Origin: Bacteroidota bacterium
GTDB taxonomy: Bacteria; Bacteroidota; Bacteroidia; Chitinophagales; Chitinophagaceae
NCBI GenBank assembly: GCA_023417815.1
Contig: JAEZEI010000051.1
Span: forward strand, 1 to 64,000
Direction: 5' to 3'
Length of the DNA: 64,000 nucleotides
Part shown: positions 41,700 through 51,413 of the stretch, one piece after another
Position numbering within the stretch: position 1 is the stretch's first letter
Layout of the letters: every line of letters begins with the position of its first letter
The notes under the pieces: model-generated
The model's input: the letters and a program-made list of their open reading frames with translations, nothing else
What the model was told of the DNA's origin: nothing
Database searches by the model: none
Program-made: the position numbers and the translations under genes

Positions 41700-42674
41700 A
41701 TGAAAAGAGGACCTGTTTCCGGATTTATTGAATACCATTATCGTCATTTCAACGCTGCTGCCTTAATGGATGCGGCCAAAGGGTATGAACAACATCTCGC
41801 CGAAGGCGGTAAAATGATGATCACACTGGCTGGGGCCATGAGTACGGCAGAACTGGGATTGAGCCTTGCAGAAATGATCCGCCAGGATAAGGTTGCGATC
41901 ATTAGCTGTACAGGGGCAAATCTTGAAGAGGATATAATGAATCTTGTGGCGCACAGCCATTACAAGCGCGTACCAAACTACCGTGATCTTAGTCCGCAGG
42001 ATGAATGGGACCTACTGGAGAATCATTATAACCGGGTTACGGATACATGTATTCCCGAAGAAGAAGCTTTTCGCCGCCTGCAGAAACATATCTACGAGAT
42101 ATGGAAAGATGCAGACTCACAAGGAGAAAGGTTCTTCCCGCATGAGTATATGTACAAAATGATCAAAAGCGGGGTGCTGGAACAATATTACGAGATAGAC
42201 CCGAAGAACAGCTGGATGTATGCCGCCGCAGAAAAGAACCTTCCGATCGTAGTGCCTGGCTGGGAAGACAGCACCATGGGAAACATTTTTGCTTCGTATG
42301 TGATCAAGAATGATATCAAGGCTTCAACAATGAAGAGCGGTATCGAATACATGGTATGGTTAGCCGACTGGTACAGGAATAATTCCGAAGGAAAAGGAGT
42401 AGGGTTCTTCCAGGTTGGTGGCGGAATTGCCGGTGATTTCCCGATCTGCGTGGTTCCTATGATGTACCAGGACCTTGAATGGCAGGATGTTCCTTTCTGG
42501 AGCTATTTCTGCCAGATCTCTGATTCAACAACCTCTTACGGTTCCTATTCGGGCGCCGTTCCAAATGAAAAGATCACCTGGGGAAAGCTTGATATCAACA
42601 CTCCAAAGTTTATCGTTGAAAGTGATGCCACGATAGTTGCACCGCTGATCTTCGCCTGGGTGCTTGGGTGGTAA
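41700..42674 (+). CDS. Deoxyhypusine-synthase-like enzyme
   Basis: 324 residues. Homology to eukaryotic and archaeal deoxyhypusine synthase runs through: TLAGAMSTAELGLSLAEMIR, AIISCTGANLEEDIMNLVAH, IVVPGWEDSTMGNIFASYV, and the C-terminal NEKITWGKLDINTPKFIVES, in which the WGK lysine is the residue that carries the butylamine group in human DHS. Bacteria have no eIF5A, so the substrate must be another amine acceptor such as a polyamine (homospermidine-type chemistry has been reported for related proteins). An AATTTTG-type element lies about 25 bases upstream. A terminator follows. Confidence 0.9.
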   Translation: MKRGPVSGFIEYHYRHFNAAALMDAAKGYEQHLAEGGKMMITLAGAMSTAELGLSLAEMIRQDKVAIISCTGANLEEDIMNLVAHSHYKRVPNYRDLSPQDEWDLLENHYNRVTDTCIPEEEAFRRLQKHIYEIWKDADSQGERFFPHEYMYKMIKSGVLEQYYEIDPKNSWMYAAAEKNLPIVVPGWEDSTMGNIFASYVIKNDIKASTMKSGIEYMVWLADWYRNNSEGKGVGFFQVGGGIAGDFPICVVPMMYQDLEWQDVPFWSYFCQISDSTTSYGSYSGAVPNEKITWGKLDINTPKFIVESDATIVAPLIFAWVLGW

Positions 42675-42684
42675 TAACATAAAT

Positions 42685-42716
42685 AAAAAAGCAGGGAATT
42701 GTCCCTGCTTTTTTTA
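42685..42716 (+). terminator. Rho-independent terminator (bidirectional)
   Basis: AAAAAAGCAGGGA and TCCCTGCTTTTTT with an ATTG loop form a strong stem flanked by A and T tracts, able to end both the DHS-like gene and the convergent M28 gene. Confidence 0.9.
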
Positions 42717-42745
42717 TGAATTCACACCAATGAACTAACGAACAA

Positions 42746-44317
42746 TTATCTTTCTCCCATATTCAACGGCGTATCCCTTTTCAGCATTGCATCGCGGTTA
42801 GCCATTTCCCATGCAGTGTGGAAGATCATCTTTACACGCTTCTCATATAATTCCCAGTTGATCTTATCTACGGTATCTGTGGGTTTATGATAATCAGCTT
42901 TCAGCATACCATCATAAAAGAATAATACAGGAACCCCCTTGCGCGCAAAGTTGTAATGGTCGCTGCGGAAATAGATACGGTGCGGATCCTTAGGATCATC
43001 AAACTTATAATCGAACACGAGATTCGTGTACTTTTTATTCGCTCCCTCACTGATAGGTTGCAATTCGCTGCTGATCTTATCGTGACCGATCACGTACACA
43101 TAATTCTGGGTGTCGGCACTCATCCTTTCTGTATCGATCCTTCCAACCATATCGGTATTCAGGTTAACGGTTGTTTTGTCAAGAGGGTAAAAAGGATTCT
43201 CGCTGTAGTATTCACTGCCCCAAAGACCTTTCTCTTCTCCGCTGAATAGCATGAATATGATCGTTCTGCGCGGACCTTTTCCTTCTTTCTTCGCTTTTGC
43301 AAAAGCTTCTGCCATAGCCATCACGCCTACAGTTCCACTTCCATCATCATCAGCGCCATAATGGATCTTTCCATCACGGATGCCAACATGGTCATAGTGC
43401 GCCGTAAGGAAAACGTATTCATCTTTCCTGTCTGACCCTTCCAGTACACCCACTACATTAGATGACCTGATTATTTCGCGGTCTCTTTTGATCTTTAGTT
43501 CTGCCTTCTTGCCGATGGTGAAATAATCGCCTGCCGTGAACGAAGCACCATCTTTTGCTTTTTTCATCAGCTCTTCAGCTTTTCCTCCAAGTATGGAAGC
43601 GCCAAAGGCATGAGACAGGGAAGCAAAGTTGAGCGTTGCTGAATTTTCACGCGGGTAATACACATTGGTCCTGCGGCTCCCGGTTATGGCTCTTTCAGAG
43701 AATTCTGCCATGGAGGGAGTTATCACGAATGCGCCAACGGCACCATTCTTTTTCGCCACTTCAAGTTTTTTAGGTAGGCCGGGGAAGGTCCACTGGCTTC
43801 CACGCGCACCGCCCGGGATCAGGCTTTTTCCATCGGCTTTTGGTTCACCGGAGAAGAATATTACGGTCTTACCCTTAACATCTACGTTCTTATAATCGCT
43901 GTAGGCTTCATCCTCTATTCCATAACCAACAAAAACGATATTGTCCGATTTGAACTTACCGGTTTCATTCATCGCCGCAGGCGAAATATAATCTTTGCCG
44001 AACGATGCTTCCTTTCCATCAATTTCCAGCTCTGCACTTTTCAGAGAATCTTTATGAAGCGGGAAATATTGCTGGTACCCGTTGAGCCCGGGTGCAGTGG
44101 TAAGGCCCAGTGCTTTGAAATAATCTTCAATGTAAGCGGCAGCTTTTCTTTCTCCCGCTGTTCCGGTTTCCCGGCCTTCCATTTCAGCGCTTGCAATAAC
44201 CGTAAGATGTTTTTTCAGGAATGCCTGGTTGATGTTCCCGGCATAGGTTGTCTGCTCCTGCGCCTTCGCTGCGAACGAAAACAACAGGAACGAAATAGCA
44301 AATAACTTCCTCATCAT
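42746..44317 (-). CDS. M28-family metallopeptidase
   Basis: 523 residues from the ATG at 44317, beginning MMRKLFAISFLLFSFAAKAQ. A PA-type insertion at about 150-270 is followed by the M28 zinc core: TAHYDHVG (H), YGADDDGSGTVG (D), LFSGEEKGLWGS (E, E), NTDMVGR (D) and FRSDHYNFARKGVPVLFF (H). These two-zinc aminopeptidases act in the periplasm or outside. Single gene. Confidence 0.93.
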   Translation of the reverse strand: MMRKLFAISFLLFSFAAKAQEQTTYAGNINQAFLKKHLTVIASAEMEGRETGTAGERKAAAYIEDYFKALGLTTAPGLNGYQQYFPLHKDSLKSAELEIDGKEASFGKDYISPAAMNETGKFKSDNIVFVGYGIEDEAYSDYKNVDVKGKTVIFFSGEPKADGKSLIPGGARGSQWTFPGLPKKLEVAKKNGAVGAFVITPSMAEFSERAITGSRRTNVYYPRENSATLNFASLSHAFGASILGGKAEELMKKAKDGASFTAGDYFTIGKKAELKIKRDREIIRSSNVVGVLEGSDRKDEYVFLTAHYDHVGIRDGKIHYGADDDGSGTVGVMAMAEAFAKAKKEGKGPRRTIIFMLFSGEEKGLWGSEYYSENPFYPLDKTTVNLNTDMVGRIDTERMSADTQNYVYVIGHDKISSELQPISEGANKKYTNLVFDYKFDDPKDPHRIYFRSDHYNFARKGVPVLFFYDGMLKADYHKPTDTVDKINWELYEKRVKMIFHTAWEMANRDAMLKRDTPLNMGER

Positions 44318-44393
44318 AAATAGACTTTTTGTGTAAAATAGTCTATTCAGGGGCAATTGAAATGCTAATTATATGAACGGTGGGGCTTTTATA

Positions 44394-44843
44394 TCAGCAG
44401 TTGATCTTTGCTACCCGGCCTTCATGCCTGCCTCCTTCAAAGTCGGTATTCATGAACCTGTCCAGCATTTTTTCTGCGTCTCCTTCGCGAACGAAGCGAG
44501 CAGGGATGCAGATGATATTCGCATTATTATGTTTCCTTGCCAGTTCAGCAAGTTCTTCTCCCCAGCAAATGGCAGCCCTGATGCCCTGGTGCTTGTTGGC
44601 AGTGATCGCAACTCCATTCGCGCTGCCGCACAGAAGGATCCCAAATGAACATACCCCCGATTCCACGGCCTGCGCCACCGGATGGGCAAAATCAGGGTAG
44701 TCTACCGAATCCTTGGAGTAGGTGCCAAAATCCCTGAACGTGAGTCCTTCTCCCTCTATGAAGGAGATCAGGTCTTCTTTCAGGTCGTATCCGGCATGGT
44801 CGCAACCTATTGCAATAGGCTTGGCAGCATCGAAAGCGTACAT
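44394..44843 (-). CDS. rpiB: Ribose-5-phosphate isomerase B
   Basis: 149 residues from ATG 44843, the usual RpiB length. It converts ribulose-5-phosphate to ribose-5-phosphate in the pentose phosphate pathway. IGCDHAGYDLKEDLISFIEG is the N-terminal phosphate-binding part; SFGILLCGSANGVAITANKH carries the catalytic cysteine. The sequence ICIPARFVREGDAEKMLDRF ends the domain. The next gene downstream in the same direction is on the other side of the M28 gene, so it is probably monocistronic, or linked to tatC (42 bases upstream). Confidence 0.94.
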   Translation of the reverse strand: MYAFDAAKPIAIGCDHAGYDLKEDLISFIEGEGLTFRDFGTYSKDSVDYPDFAHPVAQAVESGVCSFGILLCGSANGVAITANKHQGIRAAICWGEELAELARKHNNANIICIPARFVREGDAEKMLDRFMNTDFEGGRHEGRVAKINC

Positions 44844-44885
44844 GGCAGTAATTTTTTGGGGACTAAAATGCAAAGGTAGGAAATG

Positions 44886-45764
44886 TCAGCTCCATTCTTT
44901 TTCCACAGCTACCTGTTTTGACTCCACGCGCGAAGCGATTATCACGCTCAGCTCATATAATAATAATAATGGGATGGCAACGATAAGCTGGCTCGTCCAG
45001 TCGGGCGATGGGGTGATTATGGCAGCAAGCACAAGGATCACTACAAAAGCATATTTGCGGTAAGTGCGTAGAAATTTCCCTGTTATGAGGCCGATCTTAG
45101 CCAAAACGTAGGCTAAAACGGGCAATTCGAACGCGAGTCCACAGCCAAGGATGAGGTTATTAAGGGTTGATATATAATCATCCAGGGTGGGCATATACTG
45201 GTAAACCCCTGCCTGGCCAAGCGTAAAGTTGGCAAGGAAGTTAAAGGTGAACGGCGCCAGCAGGAAGTAGCCGAAAGCCGCCCCGGTAAAAAAGCAAAGA
45301 GATACCCAGAAGATGCTGCCCCGGCTATAACGTTTTTCTTTAGGGGAAAGGGCAGGTTTGATGAACCTCCATAATTCCCAGAACAGGTAGGGGAAGGCAA
45401 CGATGAGCCCACCGATAAAGGATATGGAAAGCGCCGACATAAAGGGGCCGCTTATGGTATTTCCCAGTAATGGGATGTTCACAGGAGGCATGCACAAAGC
45501 CTCGCCCAGCCCCATTTTATGGCTCAGGTTACATAGTACCCCATAGGTTACGAAGTTTGACCTGGCGGGTGCATAAACTATGTTATCGAAGATGTAATCA
45601 ATGTTGATGAAAAGTGCGATGGAAATGATGACCCAAACGATCACTGAACGTACCAGGTGCCAGCGTAATGCTTCAAGATGGTCCACAAAACTCATCTCGG
45701 CCCCGGTAGCTGGGTCAGTACGCCTGGCGCGAAAGATCTTTTTGCGGGGAGGGGACGCTAACAT
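44886..45764 (-). CDS. tatC: Sec-independent protein translocase TatC
   Basis: 292 residues, six membrane segments. It is the receptor for twin-arginine signal peptides. Landmarks: SFVDHLEALRWHLVRSVIVW, the TatC family motif FLPLFPYLFWELWRF-like stretch (VAFPYLFWELWRFIKPALSP), EKRYSRGSIFWVSLCFFTGA and LAFELPVLAYVLAKIGLITG. The N-terminal basic extension (PPRKKIFRARRTDPATGAEM) is longer than in E. coli. Located upstream of rpiB, tatA not in the window. Confidence 0.95.
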   Translation of the reverse strand: MLASPPRKKIFRARRTDPATGAEMSFVDHLEALRWHLVRSVIVWVIISIALFINIDYIFDNIVYAPARSNFVTYGVLCNLSHKMGLGEALCMPPVNIPLLGNTISGPFMSALSISFIGGLIVAFPYLFWELWRFIKPALSPKEKRYSRGSIFWVSLCFFTGAAFGYFLLAPFTFNFLANFTLGQAGVYQYMPTLDDYISTLNNLILGCGLAFELPVLAYVLAKIGLITGKFLRTYRKYAFVVILVLAAIITPSPDWTSQLIVAIPLLLLYELSVIIASRVESKQVAVEKEWS

Positions 45765-45804
45765 GATTTCGCGGCAAAGTTACAGTATAGAAATGCGAGT
45801 TAAA

Positions 45805-45835
45805 TCAAAAAAGAAGCCCCTGTAGAAACAGGGGC
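45805..45835 (-). terminator. Rho-independent terminator of prfA
   Basis: GCCCCTGT and ACAGGGGC form an 8-bp stem with an AGAA (minus TTCT) loop, followed on the minus strand by TTCTTTTTTG. It lies about 120 bases past the prfA stop, before the tatC start. Confidence 0.75.
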
Positions 45836-45957
45836 CGTTTACCAAAACTAACTGCTTATGAGAAAATTGACTATTAAATCTAGTTCTGCCTAATAAGTTG
45901 CAAACCCGGTGCCAAAAAAACGGGATAACGTGTACAAAAAGCTAATTAGAAAAAAAA

Positions 45958-47031
45958 CTATAGTGTTCCCTGTTGTGAAGTAAGCTTTTCTGCGTTTTCC
46001 GCAAGTTGAAGAGCATCTATAAATTCCTGGAGATCTCCATTAAGCACAGCATCAAGATTGTACACGGTAAGCCCGATACGGTGATCGGTTACCCTTCCCT
46101 GTGGGAAATTATAGGTACGGATCTTCGCACTGCGGTCCCCGGTACTTACCAGGCTTTTCCTTAAACCCGCGATCGCTTCCTCCGCCTTCCGTACTTCTTC
46201 ATCGTATAATTTAGTACGCAGCATATCCATGGCCTTTTCGCGGTTACCGAGCTGGCTACGTTCTGTCTGGCACACCACGGTTATTCCCGTTGGGATGTGG
46301 GTAAGAAATACCTTGGTTTCCACCTTATTTACATTCTGCCCACCAGCACCACCGCTTCGTGCGGTCTCCATTTTCACATCGCTTTCTTTCAGTTCAAAAT
46401 CCACTTCGTCGGCTTCGGGCATTACCGCAACGGTGGCAGCGCTGGTATGCACCCTGCCGCTTGCCTCGGTATCGGGCACACGCTGCACCCGGTGAACACC
46501 CGATTCAAACTTCAGCGTTCCGTAAACATCATCTCCTTCCACTTCTACCTGCACCTCTTTATATCCTCCAACAGTTCCTTCACTTTCGCTAAGCAGGGAA
46601 GCCTTCCATCCACGCTTTTCACAATATTTCATATACATACGCAACAGGTCGCCCGCAAAAAGCGATGCCTCATCGCCGCCGGTTCCAGCCCTGATCTCCA
46701 GGATCGCGTTCTTTTCATCATAAGGATCCTTAGGGATAAGCATATTGCGTAATTCCTTTTCCTTTTGCTCCAGTTGCTGCTCCAATGCGGGCAATTCCTG
46801 CTTGGCCAGGGAACGCATTTCCTCATCATCACCATTCAACACTTCCTTATTGAATTCCAGGTCATCTACCAGCTTAAGGTATTCATTACGCGCACGCACG
46901 ATCTTTTCAAGGCTGCGGTATTCCTTGCTGAGGCCGCTATAGCGCTTGTTATCGCTAACTACCTCAGGATTAGTAAGCGCCACCCCTATATCATCGAATC
47001 TTGCTTTTATCGCGTCCAGTTTGTCCAGCAT
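45958..47031 (-). CDS. prfA: Peptide chain release factor 1
   Basis: 357 residues, standard RF1 length. It recognises UAA and UAG stops and triggers release through the GGQ loop SGGAGGQNVNKVETKV. The PxT-type codon-reading region and the domain 1 helix are present (ARNEYLKLVDDLEFNKEVLN). On the minus strand, a TAAATTTG element at 47086-47093 precedes the start by 55 bases. No prmC/hemK partner is adjacent. Confidence 0.96.
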   Translation of the reverse strand: MLDKLDAIKARFDDIGVALTNPEVVSDNKRYSGLSKEYRSLEKIVRARNEYLKLVDDLEFNKEVLNGDDEEMRSLAKQELPALEQQLEQKEKELRNMLIPKDPYDEKNAILEIRAGTGGDEASLFAGDLLRMYMKYCEKRGWKASLLSESEGTVGGYKEVQVEVEGDDVYGTLKFESGVHRVQRVPDTEASGRVHTSAATVAVMPEADEVDFELKESDVKMETARSGGAGGQNVNKVETKVFLTHIPTGITVVCQTERSQLGNREKAMDMLRTKLYDEEVRKAEEAIAGLRKSLVSTGDRSAKIRTYNFPQGRVTDHRIGLTVYNLDAVLNGDLQEFIDALQLAENAEKLTSQQGTL

Positions 47032-47113
47032 CGGAAACTTTTAAAACCAGCACCAATTTTACCTTGTGCCTTTGATTAAAAGCCGCAAATTTACAGCATA
47101 ACCACTATTAATA

Positions 47114-48214
47114 TTGTATAGAAAACTTAAAGGGAAAGCCATTTTTGACGGATACCGGTTGCATACCGGGAAGGTGCTTGTTATGAAAGGCGAAATGGTG
47201 GAAGGTATCATGGATGAAAAGGAGGTACCTGATGCCGAAGAGTGCGCAGAAGTGATCTGTCCCGGGCTTGTTAATTGCCATTGCCACCTTGAGCTAAGCC
47301 ATCTGAAGGGAGTCATCCCCGAGAAAACAGGACTGGTCGACTTTGTACTTGGAGTAATGCAGCACCGGTTCAATACTCCGGAACATGAAATGAATGCTGC
47401 CATGTTTGATGCCCTGGAGGAAATGAAGAAGGATGGGATCGTGGCGGTTGCCGATATCTGTAACACCAGCCATTCCCTGGAAATAAAGCTCCAGGGTGGA
47501 ATGGAATGGATAAACTTTATTGAGGTTAGTGGCGTTGTGACCCCGGTTGCTGAAAAAAGACTTGCAGAAGGGGAAAGGGTCCGGGAGCAATTCATAGCAA
47601 AGGGACTTCACGCATCGCTCGTTCCGCATGCTCCTTATTCTGTATCCAGGGAATTATTCCGGTTGCTGAATGTACCTGTTCCCCTATCATCTATCCACAA
47701 CCAGGAATGCGCTGCAGAAAATGAACTCTTCCTTCGGGGAGGCGGGGATATGCTCAGGCTCTACCAGGCGCTGGGTCTCAAGGTTAATATAGAAGCCACG
47801 GGGAATTCATCACTTCAATCATGGCTGCCTCTAATGAATAATGCATCGCGGATCCTTTCTGTGCATAATACTTTTACCAGTACAGAAGATGTAAACCGGG
47901 CTTTGGATAATGCGGATATTTACTTCTGCATCTGTATAAATGCGAACAAATTCATCGAGGATTCCATACCACCTGTAAATATTTTTCCTTCTGAAAAAAT
48001 TGTGATCGGAACAGACAGCCTTGCCAGTAATCATGGACTAAGTATCAGGAAGGAAATGTATGCATTGAAAGATGCTTATCCTGGAATTCCATGGGAGACC
48101 CTGCTATCGTGGGCAACCATCAATGGGGCAAAAGCACTGGGGATCGATGAACGGTATGGTTCATTTGAGAAAGGCAAACGTCCCGGGATTTCCTTTGTGG
48201 ATATTACAGCGTAA
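47114..48214 (+). CDS. Amidohydrolase-superfamily enzyme (deaminase-like)
   Basis: 366 residues with TTG as the likely start (no ATG fits). The metal-dependent hydrolase barrel shows HCHLELSHLKGV (HxH), VPHAPYSVSRELF (H), SVHNTFTS (H) and GTDSLASNHGLS (D). Close relatives deaminate nucleosides, for example S-adenosylhomocysteine or aminofutalosine derivatives, so a purine deaminase-like function is likely but not proven. It converges with recO and overlaps it by 11 bases. Confidence 0.87.
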   Translation: MYRKLKGKAIFDGYRLHTGKVLVMKGEMVEGIMDEKEVPDAEECAEVICPGLVNCHCHLELSHLKGVIPEKTGLVDFVLGVMQHRFNTPEHEMNAAMFDALEEMKKDGIVAVADICNTSHSLEIKLQGGMEWINFIEVSGVVTPVAEKRLAEGERVREQFIAKGLHASLVPHAPYSVSRELFRLLNVPVPLSSIHNQECAAENELFLRGGGDMLRLYQALGLKVNIEATGNSSLQSWLPLMNNASRILSVHNTFTSTEDVNRALDNADIYFCICINANKFIEDSIPPVNIFPSEKIVIGTDSLASNHGLSIRKEMYALKDAYPGIPWETLLSWATINGAKALGIDERYGSFEKGKRPGISFVDITA

Positions 48215-48923
48215 TGATCGATAGCGTTTTCAATTTGCCGAAGTCGGGAACATGGTGGGCATAATACTGAACAAGATTTTCCAGGAGAAAACGTCGTTGA
48301 CTGCTGTGAAGGTTTATTGATCCAAGTTCTGCTATCTGCCTGGCACGTAACAGTTCCGAGATCACCGCTGCATCTCTTCCTGAGAAATAAAATTCATGTC
48401 GCGGCTGTTCCTCCGTGAATCTCCCTTCAACCAGGTCAAGATATTCAAGATCTCCATGATTCTCGGCGATCATGAATCCAAAGAAATGAGGAAGGTGAAG
48501 GGTGAAGAATAAAGGAATATTGGCTGCTATTTCACGCGGGCTATCATCAAGAGTGATTAGTACTTCCTCGATGAAACCAAATAATTCAGGATCGGGTTCG
48601 GGTTGTTTCAGCAATTTATGCAGCAGCTCCACCATGAAGATGGTGATGCTGTGACAGATCACATCACTGAAAATATTTTTATATACCACGTGCCACGAGG
48701 ATTCTTTTATCCGGTTGAGTTGTTTCAGTTCGTTATGATAAACTTCCATGTTCAGCAATGCTCCTGGCTGGAATTGAGCCGCCTTGCTGCCAGGCTTCGA
48801 GGTCCTTACACCATTCATTATATATGACTGGATGCCAAACAGCTCGGTGAATGCTGTGATCACGAGACTCGTTTCACCATACTTCACCGACCGTAAAATG
48901 ATAGCCCTTGTTTTATGCGTCAT
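48204..48923 (-). CDS. recO: DNA repair protein RecO
   Basis: 239 residues. N-terminal OB-fold: MTHKTRAIILRSVKYGETSL, VITAFTELFGIQSYIMNGVR, then LLNMEVYHNELKQLNRIKES; the helical C-terminal half is LELFGFIEEVL-like with PHFFGFMIAENHGDLEYLDL. RecO helps RecR load RecA on gaps coated with SSB. Bacteroidota RecO usually lacks the zinc cysteines, as here. No recR nearby. Confidence 0.92.
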   Translation of the reverse strand: MTHKTRAIILRSVKYGETSLVITAFTELFGIQSYIMNGVRTSKPGSKAAQFQPGALLNMEVYHNELKQLNRIKESSWHVVYKNIFSDVICHSITIFMVELLHKLLKQPEPDPELFGFIEEVLITLDDSPREIAANIPLFFTLHLPHFFGFMIAENHGDLEYLDLVEGRFTEEQPRHEFYFSGRDAAVISELLRARQIAELGSINLHSSQRRFLLENLVQYYAHHVPDFGKLKTLSIITL

Positions 48924-49003
48924 ATTGAACTTTCAGAATTCAACCATTCATCCTGCTAAAAAAAAACTTTCTTTGCACCGAAATTTAAACTGAATCTGCG
49001 GTT

Positions 49004-51325
49004 ATGTGGTATGCGCTTGGAAAATTCGTGTTAAGGTACAGGCTTCCCCTTTTGATAGTCTTTTTTCTTTTAACAGGGTTGATGACCTATTATGCCACGA
49101 AGGTTAAGCTCAGCTACGAATTTTCAAAAGCCATTCCAACCGACAACCAGAAGTATAAAGACTATATATCCTTTCGAGACAGGTTTGGAGACGACGGGAA
49201 TATGATGGTGATCGGGTTTCAATCGCCCGGCCTTTTCACCTTGCAGCAATTCCCTGCTTACCAGCAGCTGGAAAACGACCTTAAGCAGGCCCGGGCTGTG
49301 GAATCGGTGTTGAGCATTCCGGGAGCGGTGATGCTGCAGAAGGATGATTCAACCATGAAGCTGAGGTCGGTGAAGATCTTTCCCAACCCGGTAAAAGACC
49401 AGGAACAACTTGATTCTTCCAAAAATATCTTCCTGAACCTTCCTTTCTACAGGCAGTTACTTTACAATCCTCAAACCAATGCATACCTGCTGGGAGTGCG
49501 CATCAATAAAGATGTAATGAACAGCAAGGAAAGGACGGAAGTGATCGCAAACATACTGGACAAGGTAGAAAGCTTTCGCGCAAAAACAGGAGTGGATGTT
49601 CATACCAGTGGCCTCCCGCTGATACGAACCCTTGTTGCCGACAGGATACAGTCGGAAATGAAGCTCTTCCTGCTTGCATCACTCGGGTTAAGTGTTCTGA
49701 TCCTGTTATTGTTTTTCCGGTCGTTGAGCACCACCATTCTTTCTATGCTGGTTGTACTGATCGGGGTGGTGTGGTCGCTGGGCATTATATATTTATGTGG
49801 ATACAGGATCACACTGCTTACGGCGCTCATTCCGTCACTTGTGGTGGTCATAGGGATCCCGAATTGTATTTACTTCATAAATAAATATCACACTTCGTAT
49901 TCAGAGAGCAGGAACAGGGAGGATGCATTGGTGAATATGGTGGGAAGGATGGGGATCGTGACCTTGTTCTGCAACATCGCTGCAGCAATTGGCTTTGCGG
50001 TATTTGCTCTTACCAGCAGCGAGATATTAAAAGAATTTGGTATTGTCGCAGGTCTAAGCATCATGGTGATCTTCGTGGTGTCGTTCATCCTTATCCCTTC
50101 GGTGCTCAGTTATCTTTCGCCGCCAAAGCCCGCCCACCTGCGATACCTCAGTAACCGGTATATCACTTCATTTCTTGTGCGTCTGCAGCGCTGGGTATTT
50201 GATCACAGGAAGCCTGTGCTCTGGATCACCGCCATCATTACCATCCTTTCAGTAGCAGGAATAATGAAGCTTCGATCCGTTGCGTATATAGTCGACGATC
50301 TTCCGAAAGATGATCTTATTTATAAGGATCTCCGTTTTTTCGAAAGGAATTTCAAGGGAGTGATGCCTCTGGAGATCATGATAGATACGCGGAAGAAGAA
50401 CGGTTTAACCGGGCTCAGGGCACTCCAGGTTTTTGAAAGAGTTGATTCCCTTGCGATGTATATCTCCGGCTTTAATGAAATGAGCAGGCCTTTATCGCTG
50501 GCAGAGGGATTGCGGTTTGCAAAGCAGTCGTTCTACGACCAGGATTCCACGCAATATATAATGCCTAATTCGTTCGACGGGGCCTTCATTGGTGATTACC
50601 TCAGGCCTTCAGGAGAATCGGCGAGTTCTTCCTTTTCAAACCTTCTCCTAACGTTCATGGATACGGGAAGGCAGTTCACACGGCTTAGCGTAAGCATGGC
50701 CGATGTGGGAACCGAAAGGCTGCCGGAGTTGGTAGACAGTGTGCGCAAACGTGCTGACCAGTTGTTCGATACATCAAAATATGATATCACCTTCACCGGC
50801 ACAAGCGTTACGTTCCTGGAGGGCAGCCGTTTTATTATAAACGGATTAAAGGAAAGCATCATATGGGCATTCCTTCTCATAGCAGTATGCATGCTTTACT
50901 TATTCAGGTCGTTCCGGATACTTATATGTTCTTTATTGCCGAATGTTATCCCGCTTGCATTAACTGCAGGTATAATGGGGTGGACAGGCGTTCCGCTGAA
51001 ACCTTCAACGGTGCTTATTTTCAGCGTAGCCTTAGGCATCGCGGTGGACATTACGATCAGGTTCCTGGTGAATTACCGGCAGGAACTTTCCCTGTATAAT
51101 AATGATGTAACAGAAACCGTACGGGCAACTTTACGTCATACAGGTTTAAGCATAATATATACTTCGCTTGTATTGATAGCAGGGTTTGTGATCTTCTGTG
51201 CATCGTCATTTGGCGGCACCTTCGCGCTGGGTTGGCTTACAAGTTTCACGCTTCTTGCGGCAACGCTAACCAATCTTATCCTTCTCCCGGTATTGCTTCT
51301 TATGCTGCTTCGCAGAAGAAAATAA
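49004..51325 (+). CDS. RND/MMPL-superfamily exporter
   Basis: 773 residues with about twelve membrane segments in two halves. Each half has a large outer domain: the first at about 30-215 (LSYEFSKAIPTDNQKYKDYI) and the second at about 420-610 (VAYIVDDLPKDDLIYKDLRF). The second-half stretch SVALGIAVDITIRFLVNYRQ holds the typical D residues of proton-driven MMPL/HpnN-like transporters. Exported lipids, hopanoids or glycolipids are possible; the cargo is not indicated by neighbours. It stands alone, followed by the SusC-type operon. Confidence 0.88.
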   Translation: MWYALGKFVLRYRLPLLIVFFLLTGLMTYYATKVKLSYEFSKAIPTDNQKYKDYISFRDRFGDDGNMMVIGFQSPGLFTLQQFPAYQQLENDLKQARAVESVLSIPGAVMLQKDDSTMKLRSVKIFPNPVKDQEQLDSSKNIFLNLPFYRQLLYNPQTNAYLLGVRINKDVMNSKERTEVIANILDKVESFRAKTGVDVHTSGLPLIRTLVADRIQSEMKLFLLASLGLSVLILLLFFRSLSTTILSMLVVLIGVVWSLGIIYLCGYRITLLTALIPSLVVVIGIPNCIYFINKYHTSYSESRNREDALVNMVGRMGIVTLFCNIAAAIGFAVFALTSSEILKEFGIVAGLSIMVIFVVSFILIPSVLSYLSPPKPAHLRYLSNRYITSFLVRLQRWVFDHRKPVLWITAIITILSVAGIMKLRSVAYIVDDLPKDDLIYKDLRFFERNFKGVMPLEIMIDTRKKNGLTGLRALQVFERVDSLAMYISGFNEMSRPLSLAEGLRFAKQSFYDQDSTQYIMPNSFDGAFIGDYLRPSGESASSSFSNLLLTFMDTGRQFTRLSVSMADVGTERLPELVDSVRKRADQLFDTSKYDITFTGTSVTFLEGSRFIINGLKESIIWAFLLIAVCMLYLFRSFRILICSLLPNVIPLALTAGIMGWTGVPLKPSTVLIFSVALGIAVDITIRFLVNYRQELSLYNNDVTETVRATLRHTGLSIIYTSLVLIAGFVIFCASSFGGTFALGWLTSFTLLAATLTNLILLPVLLLMLLRRRK

Positions 51326-51360
51326 TGCATGATGCAGCAAATAATATGTTTAACGGCTCT

Positions 51361-51389
51361 TTTGCATAGAGAAATACTCAGTATATTTG
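51361..51389 (+). promoter_or_regulatory. Promoter of the SusC/SusD operon
   Basis: TATATTTG at 51382-51389 fits TANNTTTG, with a TTTG at 51361-51364 17 bases upstream, a spacing accepted in Bacteroidota. It lies 24 bases ahead of the SusC ATG. Confidence 0.6.
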
Positions 51390-51413
51390 GCACTACTAAA
51401 AACTAACATTCGT

